Made by a program: the position numbers and the translations under genes. DNA of 63,039 nucleotides from contig JAGKTZ010000002.1 in the NCBI GenBank assembly GCA_021153165.1, positions 1 to 63,039 on the forward strand, written 5' to 3'. Position 1 is the first letter of the stretch; each line of letters begins with the position of its first letter. The notes beneath the pieces were generated by a model, which did no database searches, was not told the origin of the DNA, and saw only the letters and a program-made list of their open reading frames with translations. This document shows positions 43,595-51,799 of this stretch, piece by piece. This DNA comes from Prevotellaceae bacterium. GTDB lineage: Bacteria > Bacteroidota > Bacteroidia > Bacteroidales > Bacteroidaceae.

Positions 43595-44245
43595 ATGAAA
43601 AAGCAAGAATTGTTTGACGCAGTCCTTGGATATTTGGGTAGTACGATGGATGCCACCGAGACGGAGTTACACTTCAGCAATCCCTTCGAATTGGTCATAG
43701 CCGTGGTGCTTTCGGCGCAGTGTACTGACAAGCGTATCAATATGGTGACACCACGACTATTTCAGGATTTTCCCTCACCCGAGGCTATGGCAGAAACTAC
43801 TCCCGAAGTGATCTACGAATATATCAAGAGCGTCAGTTATCCCAACAATAAAGCCAAACACCTGGTGGGCTTGGCGAAAGTGTTGGTGCGCGATTTTGGT
43901 GGAGAAGTGCCTTCGACTTTAGAAGAATTGACCCAATTGCCCGGAGTAGGGCGCAAGACTGCTAATGTAGTGCAAGCTGTGGCATTTGGCAAAGCGGCAT
44001 TAGCTGTAGATACCCATGTCTTTCGTGTGAGCCACAGATTAGGGCTCGTACCCTCCAGTTGTAAGACGCCATACAGCGTAGAAATGGCATTGCGCAAATA
44101 TATTCCAGAGCATCTTGTGGCTTCGTCTCACTATTGGTTGCTACTGCATGGCAGATACACTTGTGTGGCAAGAAAACCCAAGTGTGAAAAGTGTGGTTTG
44201 GCTACGCTCTGTAAGACTTTCAAAAAGGGAGAAGTGCTGAAATAA
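43595..44245 (+). CDS. nth: Endonuclease III (DNA glycosylase/AP lyase)
   Basis: 216 residues, normal length. It excises oxidised pyrimidines and cuts the abasic site. The helix-hairpin-helix carries LPGVGRKTANVV with the catalytic lysine, and the catalytic aspartate is in AVDTHVFRVSHRLG. The C-terminal 4Fe-4S cluster follows C-x6-C-x2-C-x5-C (CVARKPKCEKCGLATLC). It stands alone between divergent ferritin and the pgk promoter. Confidence 0.96.
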   Translation: MKKQELFDAVLGYLGSTMDATETELHFSNPFELVIAVVLSAQCTDKRINMVTPRLFQDFPSPEAMAETTPEVIYEYIKSVSYPNNKAKHLVGLAKVLVRDFGGEVPSTLEELTQLPGVGRKTANVVQAVAFGKAALAVDTHVFRVSHRLGLVPSSCKTPYSVEMALRKYIPEHLVASSHYWLLLHGRYTCVARKPKCEKCGLATLCKTFKKGEVLK

Positions 44246-44354
44246 AATGTACGATTGAGACGTAAAGTTGTCAATTATGTTAGGGCAGGGAGAAAATGGT
44301 GATAAAATGATGATTATATGCCCAAGAATTGAGCGCCCTTTGCGAATTAATTTG

Positions 44355-44362
44355 TATATTTG
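44355..44362 (+). promoter_or_regulatory. -7 box of pgk
   Basis: TATATTTG, giving a 5' UTR of about 65 nt. Confidence 0.6.
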
Positions 44363-44433
44363 CGCCAAGGTTGGTTAGACCCCTTGAATAGTATCGAAAT
44401 TTATAAACTGTTTACATTTTAAAATAAAAGACT

Positions 44434-45681
44434 ATGACAATTGACAATTGCAAGTTTGAAGGACAAAAAGTCATCGTACGTGTTGACTTTAATGTGCCCC
44501 TCGACGAGAACGGAAACATTACAGACGACACTCGTATCCGCGGTGCGTTGCCTACATTGAAGAAGGTGCTCGCTGACGGTGGCGCTTTGATTATCATGAG
44601 CCACATGGGTAAGCCCAAAGGTAAGGTGAATGCAAAGTTCTCTTTGAGCCAAATCGTAGATGCAGTAAGCGAAAAGTTGGGTGTGCCCGTACAATTTGCT
44701 CCTGACTGCGCTAAGGCTGCTGAAGCTGCTGCTGCTCTCAAGGCAGGTGAAGTTCTCCTCCTCGAAAACCTCCGTTTCTACGCAGAAGAAGAAGGTAAGC
44801 CAGTTGGCATCGATAAGGAAGATCCAGCATACAAGGCTGCTAAGGAAGAAATGAAGACTCGTCAAGCAGAATTTGCTAAGACACTCGCTTCTTACGCAGA
44901 CATCTATGTGAACGACGCTTTTGGTACTGCACACCGTAAGCACGCTTCAACAGCAGTGATCGCCGACAACTTTGATGCAGATCACAAGATGCTCGGTTAT
45001 TTGATGGAAAAAGAAGTGAAGGCTGTTGACAACGTATTGAGCAACATCCAACGTCCTTTCACCGCTATCATGGGTGGTTCAAAGGTTTCTTCTAAGATTG
45101 GTATCATCGAAAACCTCATGGGCAAGGTAGACAACTTGATCCTCTGCGGTGGTATGACTTACACTTTCTCAAAGGCAATGGGTGGTGAAGTTGGTAACTC
45201 GATCTGCGAAAATGATAAGTTGGATCTCGCACTTTCTATCATCGAACAAGCTAAGGAAAAGGGTGTAAACCTCGTTCTCGCTGAAGACTGTGTAGCAGGT
45301 GACGACTTCAACAACGATTGCAATACTCAAGTCGTTTCTGTAAAGGCTATCCCAGAAGGTTGGGAAGGTCTCGATGCAGGTCCCGAAGCTCGCAAGGCAT
45401 TTGCTGCTGCTATCGTTCCTGCTAAGACTATCCTTTGGAACGGTCCTGCAGGTGTATTCGAAATGGATAACTTTGCCGTAGGTTCTAAGGCTATCGCTGA
45501 AGCTATCGCTGAAGCTACTGCAAACGGTGCATTCTCACTCATTGGTGGTGGTGACTCTGTTGCTTGTATCAACAAGTTTGGTATGGCTGACAAGGTGTCT
45601 TACATCTCAACTGGTGGTGGTGCATTGCTCGAAGCAATCGAAGGTAAAGTACTTCCAGGTGTTGCTGCAATCAACGAATAA
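44434..45681 (+). CDS. pgk: Phosphoglycerate kinase
   Basis: 415 residues. It transfers phosphate between 1,3-bisphosphoglycerate and ADP in glycolysis. Family signatures: VIVRVDFNVPLDENG near the start, MSHMGKPKGK, LLLENLRFYAEEEGK, VNDAFGTAHRKHAST, AIMGGSKVSSKIGII, and the nucleotide site WNGPAGVFEM and IGGGDSVACINKFG. Codon use is strongly biased, as expected for a highly expressed glycolytic gene. It is monocistronic, with a hairpin after the stop. Confidence 0.97.
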   Translation: MTIDNCKFEGQKVIVRVDFNVPLDENGNITDDTRIRGALPTLKKVLADGGALIIMSHMGKPKGKVNAKFSLSQIVDAVSEKLGVPVQFAPDCAKAAEAAAALKAGEVLLLENLRFYAEEEGKPVGIDKEDPAYKAAKEEMKTRQAEFAKTLASYADIYVNDAFGTAHRKHASTAVIADNFDADHKMLGYLMEKEVKAVDNVLSNIQRPFTAIMGGSKVSSKIGIIENLMGKVDNLILCGGMTYTFSKAMGGEVGNSICENDKLDLALSIIEQAKEKGVNLVLAEDCVAGDDFNNDCNTQVVSVKAIPEGWEGLDAGPEARKAFAAAIVPAKTILWNGPAGVFEMDNFAVGSKAIAEAIAEATANGAFSLIGGGDSVACINKFGMADKVSYISTGGGALLEAIEGKVLPGVAAINE

Positions 45682-45700
45682 TTATAACAATAAGTAATAT

Positions 45701-45744
45701 GTGGCGGCAGGTAGTCAAATAACTGTCGCCGCATTACTTTTCTC
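45701..45744 (+). terminator. Terminator of pgk
   Basis: GTGGCGGCAG and CTGTCGCCGCAT pair with one bulge, followed by a weak T-rich run. Confidence 0.6.
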
Positions 45745-45819
45745 TTACGAAAGGTGTACTAATATCTATTGCTGAGTTTTCCCCTCTATATTAGGTGGTC
45801 AGATAAATAACGTAGACGT

Positions 45820-46794
45820 ATGAAGCCAATGCATACATTCCTTTTTCTGTTTGTCCTCTCTGTTTTGGGAATGGGGGCTTGCAGTGATGCACCTAAGGGT
45901 GTTGGCAAGAAAAAGGAACGTGCAGCGATAGATTCATCTTTGTTTGTTGTAGCCGCAGTACCTACGATTGAAAGTTTGCCTCTTTATTTGGCGGCAGAGA
46001 AAGGTTGGTTTTCTGAAAAAGAGAATAAAATCCTCTTTACGTCTTATGCTGCACAGATGGATTGCGATACAGCTGTGATCGGACAAAGTGCACATTTGGC
46101 CGCCTCAGATATGTTTCGAGCAGAATATTATGCTTCAAGAAACCAACTAATGTATTACGCATGCCGCACTCAGGGACGCTGGGCTTTAGTAGTTAACGGA
46201 AAAAGTCGTATCAAGAAAGTCGCAGATTTGGAGAAAAAGATGGTAGGCGTTTCTCGGTTTTCCAACTCCGACTACCTTTGTGCACAAGCATTGCAGAAAG
46301 CGGGAAAACCCTACGAATTTGTCTTCCGCCCTCAAATCAACAATTTTGAATTGCGCGGCGATATGATGCATAGTCAAGATTTTCCGGCAGCAGTTCTGCC
46401 CGAACCTTATTTGACTCAAGCCCTACAGCGCGGACACGTTGCCTTGTACAGTGATAGCACCGATATGATGTTGGGATGTCTTGTTGTAAATTCTAAAGTT
46501 CTTGGTAATGCAAAAAAGCAAGAACAATTGAAGCAAGTATTTAGAATTTACAATCAGGCAGTCGATTCTCTGAATCAACATGGTCTATCCAGTTGTAAAG
46601 TAGTCCTTCACAAATATTATGGTTTGGAAGCAAGCACTATTGAAAAAATTACTTTGCCTAAGTTTGAAAAGGCGACAATGGTGACGGAGGTCGAAAGAGA
46701 AAAAGCAAGGAACTTTTTGCAATCAAGAGGTGTGACGCTTTCTTCAACAAATCTATTGAATCATAAGATTTCATCCCTTTTGCCACAAAAATGA
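45820..46794 (+). CDS. ABC-transporter substrate-binding lipoprotein, NMT1/SsuA-like
   Basis: 324 residues. The lipoprotein signal ends GMGACSDAP (Cys near residue 21). The mature part has the periplasmic-binding-protein type II fold: VAAVPTIESLPLYLAAEKGWF near the N-terminus, then a domain with ALVVNGKSRIKKVADLEKKMVGVSRFSNSD and PAAVLPEPYLTQAL. NMT1/ThiY/SsuA-type proteins bind small metabolites such as thiamine precursors or sulfonates; the ligand here is unknown. No permease or ATPase gene is adjacent. The next gene, a TPR protein, starts 6 bp later and is surely co-transcribed, which hints at a non-transport role. Confidence 0.78.
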   Translation: MKPMHTFLFLFVLSVLGMGACSDAPKGVGKKKERAAIDSSLFVVAAVPTIESLPLYLAAEKGWFSEKENKILFTSYAAQMDCDTAVIGQSAHLAASDMFRAEYYASRNQLMYYACRTQGRWALVVNGKSRIKKVADLEKKMVGVSRFSNSDYLCAQALQKAGKPYEFVFRPQINNFELRGDMMHSQDFPAAVLPEPYLTQALQRGHVALYSDSTDMMLGCLVVNSKVLGNAKKQEQLKQVFRIYNQAVDSLNQHGLSSCKVVLHKYYGLEASTIEKITLPKFEKATMVTEVEREKARNFLQSRGVTLSSTNLLNHKISSLLPQK

Positions 46795-46800
46795 TAAGTC

Positions 46801-48900
46801 ATGGATAAGGTGACATTTATATCACTCGAAAAAGAAGTCTCTGAAGCATTAAGCAAAGGCAGACTTGGTTCGGTCATAGCAGCATTGCGCAGTATGGCTG
46901 ATTGCTTATCGTGTGTGCAATTCAACGACGCTTTGGCAGAGATAAACGAGGGTTATTCATTCCTGCTCGACTATTATAAAAAAGGAGTGGAGGATCCTAC
47001 ACGCCAGTCCCATATCAATAATTTCTTGCGCCGTGCCCTTCTGATTAAGTCCCAGTTGCATCGCATGTATCTTATTGCAGAGGGAACTTCTCACTTCGCA
47101 GTGGTGCAAAAAACGGTTAGTCGGTTGAATCTGCCTACTGCCTTGTCGGAAATGTGCAAGGCGGAGGTCAGTCCTCGTTGGTGGTTCGAGGTCATTTGGA
47201 CTGGTGAAGTTTGGACAAATACTGACAGAGAGCTACTGACAGAATGGATTGAGCAAAAGGCAGATGATATCACCGCCCTTTTGGTGGTCAGTGGTGCTAC
47301 GCTCAGCTTGATGTATCAATTTGACCTTAATCGTTTACAGTTTCTGATGCAGATGATGCGCTCGCCACGTACTTCACTCAAGGCCCGTGCTTTGGTAGGT
47401 GTCATCTTAGCTACGATTAAGCATAAAGACGTTCTGCCTTTGTTCCCCGAATTAAAATCGCAGTTGGAATTGGTGGTCGAAGAGCAAGAATTGTCCTCTA
47501 CGCTATTGGCATTGCAAATGCAACTGTTGCTCTCGCTCAATACCCTCGAGATAGAAAAGAACTTGCGTGAAGAAATCATCCCCGAAATGATGAAGCACGT
47601 CAAGAATAAAACAAAAGACCTGAAGGGCAATTTTGATTTGTCCGAGGATTTCTTGAACGAGCAACTACTGAATCCAGAATGGGAGTCAGATGGTGTAGCT
47701 TCAAAGTTAGGCGAAAAGATGCGCGCACTTTCAGAGATGCAACACAAGGGGGCTGATATTATGCTCGGCAGTTTCAAAATGTTGAAGCAAAGTTATCCCT
47801 TCTTCTCAGTTGCTGCTAATTGGTTCTATCCCTATACGACCTCGCATCCCGAGTTCAACGGAAAGCCTACCTTGCCCGACACCTTTCAGCAAATGTTCGC
47901 TCGTGGCATGATGTGCGAGTCCGACAAATATTCACTGCACCTGATGTTCACGAATATGTCGCAGATGCAAGATGCCATGTCTCAGCAACTGAGTGCAGCG
48001 CTCGGCGGGGCGGGAGAGGGTAATTGGGGAAACACCCCACAAACCCTGACACCACAGGAAGAACTCGTTGCTGCCATTCGTCTCTACGTTCAGGATATTT
48101 ATCGTTACTTCAAGTTGTTCCGCCATCTTGATACGATGGCCGACCCATTCCTAGAAGATGTACTTTTCTTAAAATATCCCGTGCATCAGAGTATATTTGC
48201 CAGCGAAGATATGCAGTCAGACTTGGCTAATTTTACTTTCAAAGAAGGCTTTTGGACTTATGCTTTAGGATTATATAAAGCGCTTCCGGAAACGGCCGTT
48301 CATCACCAGAAGATTGGATATAGCTTGCAACAGTTGGGGCATTTGGAAGAAGCACTGACCCATTATGAAAAGGCCAACTTGCTACAAGAGGGTTCCACAT
48401 GGACGTTGCGCCAGTTGGGTAATGGTTTTAGAAAGTTGGGCAGATACGCCGAGGCCTTGCGCTATTATGAAGAGTTGGAACAAGCACAGCCCGACGACGA
48501 AAAATTACTGTTGGCTCTTGCTGAATGCTATTTGGAAACAAAGCAATATGCTCAGGCTTTCGACAAACTCTTCAAGGCAGACTATTTATACCCCAACGGC
48601 CGTCTTGCACTTCGCGCTTTGGCTTGGTGCTCTTTCCTGACGGAGAAATATGATAAGGCTACAGACTATTATAATAAGATATTGCAGCAAAATCCCACAT
48701 CGGCAGATTGTCTCAATGCTGGGCATAATGCTTGGGTACAGGGTAGGGTAGTTGACGCTTTAACCTACTATCGTCAGTCGCTAAGCCTGACAAAATGTGA
48801 TATGGTCCCTTCAGATTTCTTCGAGAAAGACAAGGCCATCCTGCATGACAAGGGCATTACCGAATACGACCTATCCCTGATGCTCGATGCCCTAGCATAA
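46801..48900 (+). CDS. Tetratricopeptide-repeat protein of unknown function
   Basis: 699 residues without signal peptide or membrane segment. The first 480 residues are alpha-helical with no family I recognise. The C-terminal 200 carry about five TPRs (GYSLQQLGHLEEALTHYEKA, GNGFRKLGRYAEALRYYEEL, AECYLETKQYAQAFDKLFKA, AWCSFLTEKYDKATDYYNKI, GHNAWVQGRVVDALTYYRQS). It is probably a cytoplasmic scaffold. It follows the substrate-binding lipoprotein by 6 bp, but the two should lie on opposite sides of the membrane, so a direct link is unclear. Confidence 0.75.
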   Translation: MDKVTFISLEKEVSEALSKGRLGSVIAALRSMADCLSCVQFNDALAEINEGYSFLLDYYKKGVEDPTRQSHINNFLRRALLIKSQLHRMYLIAEGTSHFAVVQKTVSRLNLPTALSEMCKAEVSPRWWFEVIWTGEVWTNTDRELLTEWIEQKADDITALLVVSGATLSLMYQFDLNRLQFLMQMMRSPRTSLKARALVGVILATIKHKDVLPLFPELKSQLELVVEEQELSSTLLALQMQLLLSLNTLEIEKNLREEIIPEMMKHVKNKTKDLKGNFDLSEDFLNEQLLNPEWESDGVASKLGEKMRALSEMQHKGADIMLGSFKMLKQSYPFFSVAANWFYPYTTSHPEFNGKPTLPDTFQQMFARGMMCESDKYSLHLMFTNMSQMQDAMSQQLSAALGGAGEGNWGNTPQTLTPQEELVAAIRLYVQDIYRYFKLFRHLDTMADPFLEDVLFLKYPVHQSIFASEDMQSDLANFTFKEGFWTYALGLYKALPETAVHHQKIGYSLQQLGHLEEALTHYEKANLLQEGSTWTLRQLGNGFRKLGRYAEALRYYEELEQAQPDDEKLLLALAECYLETKQYAQAFDKLFKADYLYPNGRLALRALAWCSFLTEKYDKATDYYNKILQQNPTSADCLNAGHNAWVQGRVVDALTYYRQSLSLTKCDMVPSDFFEKDKAILHDKGITEYDLSLMLDALA

Positions 48901-49001
48901 AAGACAGGTGGCTATGTACGCTGAACGCTGAATGATCTACGATTAGCAAAAATCGAAACAAGATAAAAAACACTTATTATTAACTTTAAAAACAACAAGC
49001 A

Positions 49002-51110
49002 ATGAAGAAAATTTTACTCCTTTTCGTAGCAAGTACATTTGCTATCGGAGGTGCATTTGCTCAGATTTGGAATGCTAAGGCTACTGCGCCAGCTACTCCA
49101 AAGTTGATCCCCGATGCACAATTCTCTGAAAAATTGAACAAGGTCACTCCTGAAAAGATGAGTGGCTTGAATGGCTTCACTCGTGAGGGTGAAGACGAAG
49201 TAGATTACCTGAAGTATATGACTTATATGCCAGGTGATGCTGAAGGTGCATATATCATGAATTTCCATGCGCTCTTCAATGGTTTCCCACAAACTGGTAA
49301 AATGGCAGTAGGTACAGTTTACGACTACCGTATGGTCAATAGCTTTGCTGGCAATGTGATCACTGAACTCAACTATTGGATTGGCCCTGGTTTCTCAAGC
49401 TTGAAGTATTGCATCTGGGACGCTATGACTCAAGAACTCCTTTGGTCTAAGAATGGTGGTCTCACCAGTGGTGGTACAGAAGGTAAGTCTGTGACCGTAG
49501 GTTGCGACTACGAAGTTGAAGCTAATCGCCCTATCATCGTAGGTTACGAATTTACCTTCAAAGATGCTACTGTAAAGCTCCCTATCTTCGACAATGGTAC
49601 AGTGCCTATGGGATTCGTTGTAGATATGACTCAACTTGGTGCAACTAATGGTTTCGCTAACCTCGGTAGCCAATTGGGCGTAACTTTCTACGTAGAATGT
49701 TTGACAGAAGGTCCAAAGTCTCACCCAGTCAACGACGTAGAAGTAGGTCAAATGTTCAGCAGCCGTGCTCACGCAGGTGGCGAATATAGCTCTACCATCG
49801 GTATCACCAACTGGGGTAAGGCACCTATCTATTCTATCACTTACAGCTATTTTGATGGCGAAAAGGAAGTGACCTCAACTGTCGACAATGAAACTGGTAT
49901 CCCCTTCCTCGGTAAAGCTAATATGCCTTACAAGGCTACTGCACCAGCTGTAGGCGGCAGATATGATGTTAACCTCAAAATCAAGTCTATCAATGGTGAA
50001 GAAGACGGCTTCGCTGGTTACACTATCACAGACTATGATGGTACAGTGTACGACTTCAAGGACAACGAAGCTTCTGCAGGTATCCTCTCTATCACTAAGA
50101 GCGCTGTACGCAAGGTTGTAGTTGAAGAATTCACAGGTATGTGGTGCGGCTGGTGTCCCTCTGGTATCGTTGCAATGGACAAGATCGAACAAGCATACCC
50201 CAACGATGTAGCAGTGATCTGTGCTCACGTAGGTGATAGCCAATCACCCGACGCAATGGTAGACCAAAGCTATGCTGAACTCTCATTCGGCGTCGGTCAA
50301 TACCCCAGCGCATTGCTCAACCGCTACACTTTGCTCGATCCCTACTATGGTACAGGCAATGGTATTGAGAAGGACGTAGAAGCTATGCGTGCAAGCGCTT
50401 GCGAAGCGCGTATGGGCATAGCTAGTGAACTCAGCGATGATGGCAAGAGTGTCAATGTTACCGCTATCGTTGAGCCTATGATGGACCTCGACGTTAAGGA
50501 CTATTCACTCACATACGTACTGACTGAAGATGGCGTGACTGGTTACGAGCAAACTAACTACTTCGCTAAGGAATATGGCGAAATCTCTGTAGACGAATTG
50601 CCCGAAGACTTGAAGTTCCTCGCTACTGCAGGTCCTAAGTACAAGCCAACTTTCAACGATGTGTCTCGTCTCATCACTGGCGTAGGTGGTATCGAAGGTT
50701 CATTTGATAACAAGGTATTCACTGCAGGTAAGAAGGTGATGCACAACTACACTATCACTCTCCCTACAAGCATTGCAAATATCGACAACGTTAGTGTTAC
50801 TGCAATCCTGTTCGACGCTACTAGCGGTGAAATCGTTACTGCTGAAAAGGCACTCATCGGCGAATCTGTATTCTCTACAGGTCTCGAAAATGTTGTAGTG
50901 AACAACAACGTGAAGATCTCTGCTGAAGGTGGTGCTATCCAAGTAAGCGGCGCTAATGGTGAAGTACAAGTTTACACTGTTGCTGGTCAACTCGTTTCTA
51001 ACGTATCTGTAAATGGCACAGTGTCTGTTCCTGTATTCGGTGCAAAGGGTACTTACGTAGTACGCGTGGTTACTGCAGAAGGTGTAACTGTTAAGAAGGT
51101 TATGCTCTAA
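49002..51110 (+). CDS. Omp28-related secreted protein with thioredoxin-like domain and T9SS-type tail
   Basis: 702 residues. A Sec signal (MKKILLLFVASTFAIGGAFAQ) is followed by a beta-rich N-terminal part to about residue 365. The thioredoxin-like Omp28 domain then begins with VVVEEFTGMWCGWCPSGI and carries a C-x-x-C pair. A beta domain follows, and the last 75 residues resemble a type A T9SS sorting domain (VQVYTVAGQLVSNVSVNGTV, GTYVVRVVTAEGVTVKKVML). It should be exported to the surface or medium. Strong codon bias suggests abundant expression. A clean terminator follows. Confidence 0.85.
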   Translation: MKKILLLFVASTFAIGGAFAQIWNAKATAPATPKLIPDAQFSEKLNKVTPEKMSGLNGFTREGEDEVDYLKYMTYMPGDAEGAYIMNFHALFNGFPQTGKMAVGTVYDYRMVNSFAGNVITELNYWIGPGFSSLKYCIWDAMTQELLWSKNGGLTSGGTEGKSVTVGCDYEVEANRPIIVGYEFTFKDATVKLPIFDNGTVPMGFVVDMTQLGATNGFANLGSQLGVTFYVECLTEGPKSHPVNDVEVGQMFSSRAHAGGEYSSTIGITNWGKAPIYSITYSYFDGEKEVTSTVDNETGIPFLGKANMPYKATAPAVGGRYDVNLKIKSINGEEDGFAGYTITDYDGTVYDFKDNEASAGILSITKSAVRKVVVEEFTGMWCGWCPSGIVAMDKIEQAYPNDVAVICAHVGDSQSPDAMVDQSYAELSFGVGQYPSALLNRYTLLDPYYGTGNGIEKDVEAMRASACEARMGIASELSDDGKSVNVTAIVEPMMDLDVKDYSLTYVLTEDGVTGYEQTNYFAKEYGEISVDELPEDLKFLATAGPKYKPTFNDVSRLITGVGGIEGSFDNKVFTAGKKVMHNYTITLPTSIANIDNVSVTAILFDATSGEIVTAEKALIGESVFSTGLENVVVNNNVKISAEGGAIQVSGANGEVQVYTVAGQLVSNVSVNGTVSVPVFGAKGTYVVRVVTAEGVTVKKVML

Positions 51111-51145
51111 TCTACCAACTAACCAATTTTAATTTCATATAATTT

Positions 51146-51182
51146 GTGGGAGGAATCCGTATGGGTTTCTCCCACTTTTTTT
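51146..51182 (+). terminator. Terminator of the Omp28-like gene
   Basis: GTGGGAG (51146-51152) pairs with CTCCCAC (51169-51175), followed by TTTTTTT. Confidence 0.85.
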
Positions 51183-51730
51183 GATGCCTGAGTAGTCTGA
51201 TGTAGGATGATGAAAAAATGCGAAAAATTTTGACAAACGCAGTTTATGAAATAGAACGGTGTGTTGGATCCAAAATAAGGTGTGAGAAAAAAAGGCTTAA
51301 CCTTTTTGAAAAAAGTCAAGACCTTTTTTGAAAAATATTAGGGATTGTTCAAACAAAGCTAAGGTTTTTTTCGGCAACGTTACCTGTAATTTTTCATACG
51401 ACAAGGGTGACAAATTTACATAAAACGAAGATGATGCCAATATCTATTAGTTTTGATTGTTGTTTTCTATATTAAAATCAGAACAGAGGTGTTCTGTGTT
51501 AAAAATGTCGGTTTTTTTAATGCTCTATAATTCTCGTAAATCCGACCAACTCTAGGCTTGGATGATTTTAAGCGATTCTCGGCCTCAGAAAATACGAAAA
51601 ATTTTGACAAATTTGTGTCGACAAAATTCTGGTTTTGCCTTTGCATTTTGGGCCATTTTTTGTTTGAATATTTAAGGGTATAACTGCTCTTCTGAGTCAG
51701 TTTTATATCGCTTGGCCCTTATCTCTTAGA
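51183..51730. other. Gene-free convergent region with repeats
   Basis: 548 bp with no credible gene. It contains an A/T-rich intergenic repeat (51286-51380) and two exact copies of the 17-mer CGAAAAATTTTGACAAA (51221-51237 and 51595-51611). Confidence 0.6.
51286..51380. repeat. A/T-rich palindromic intergenic repeat, copy 6
   Basis: Consecutive A-run/centre/T-run modules (AAAAGGCTTAACCTTTTT, AAAAGTCAAGACCTTTTTT, CAAAGCTAAGGTTTTTTT). It lies between convergent genes; the GACGTC core is absent. Confidence 0.55.
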
Positions 51731-51734
51731 GTGA

Positions 51735-51767
51735 ACAAAAAAGGAGGTACCCGCGACGGGTACCTCC
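51735..51767 (-). terminator. Terminator of the GH20 gene
   Basis: A perfect 11-bp stem, GGAGGTACCCG/CGGGTACCTCC (51743-51753 with 51757-51767). Read on the minus strand it runs into TTTTTTG. Confidence 0.9.
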
Positions 51768-51799
51768 CTTGCACAGACTATGTAGCCTGCGTTTTTGCT

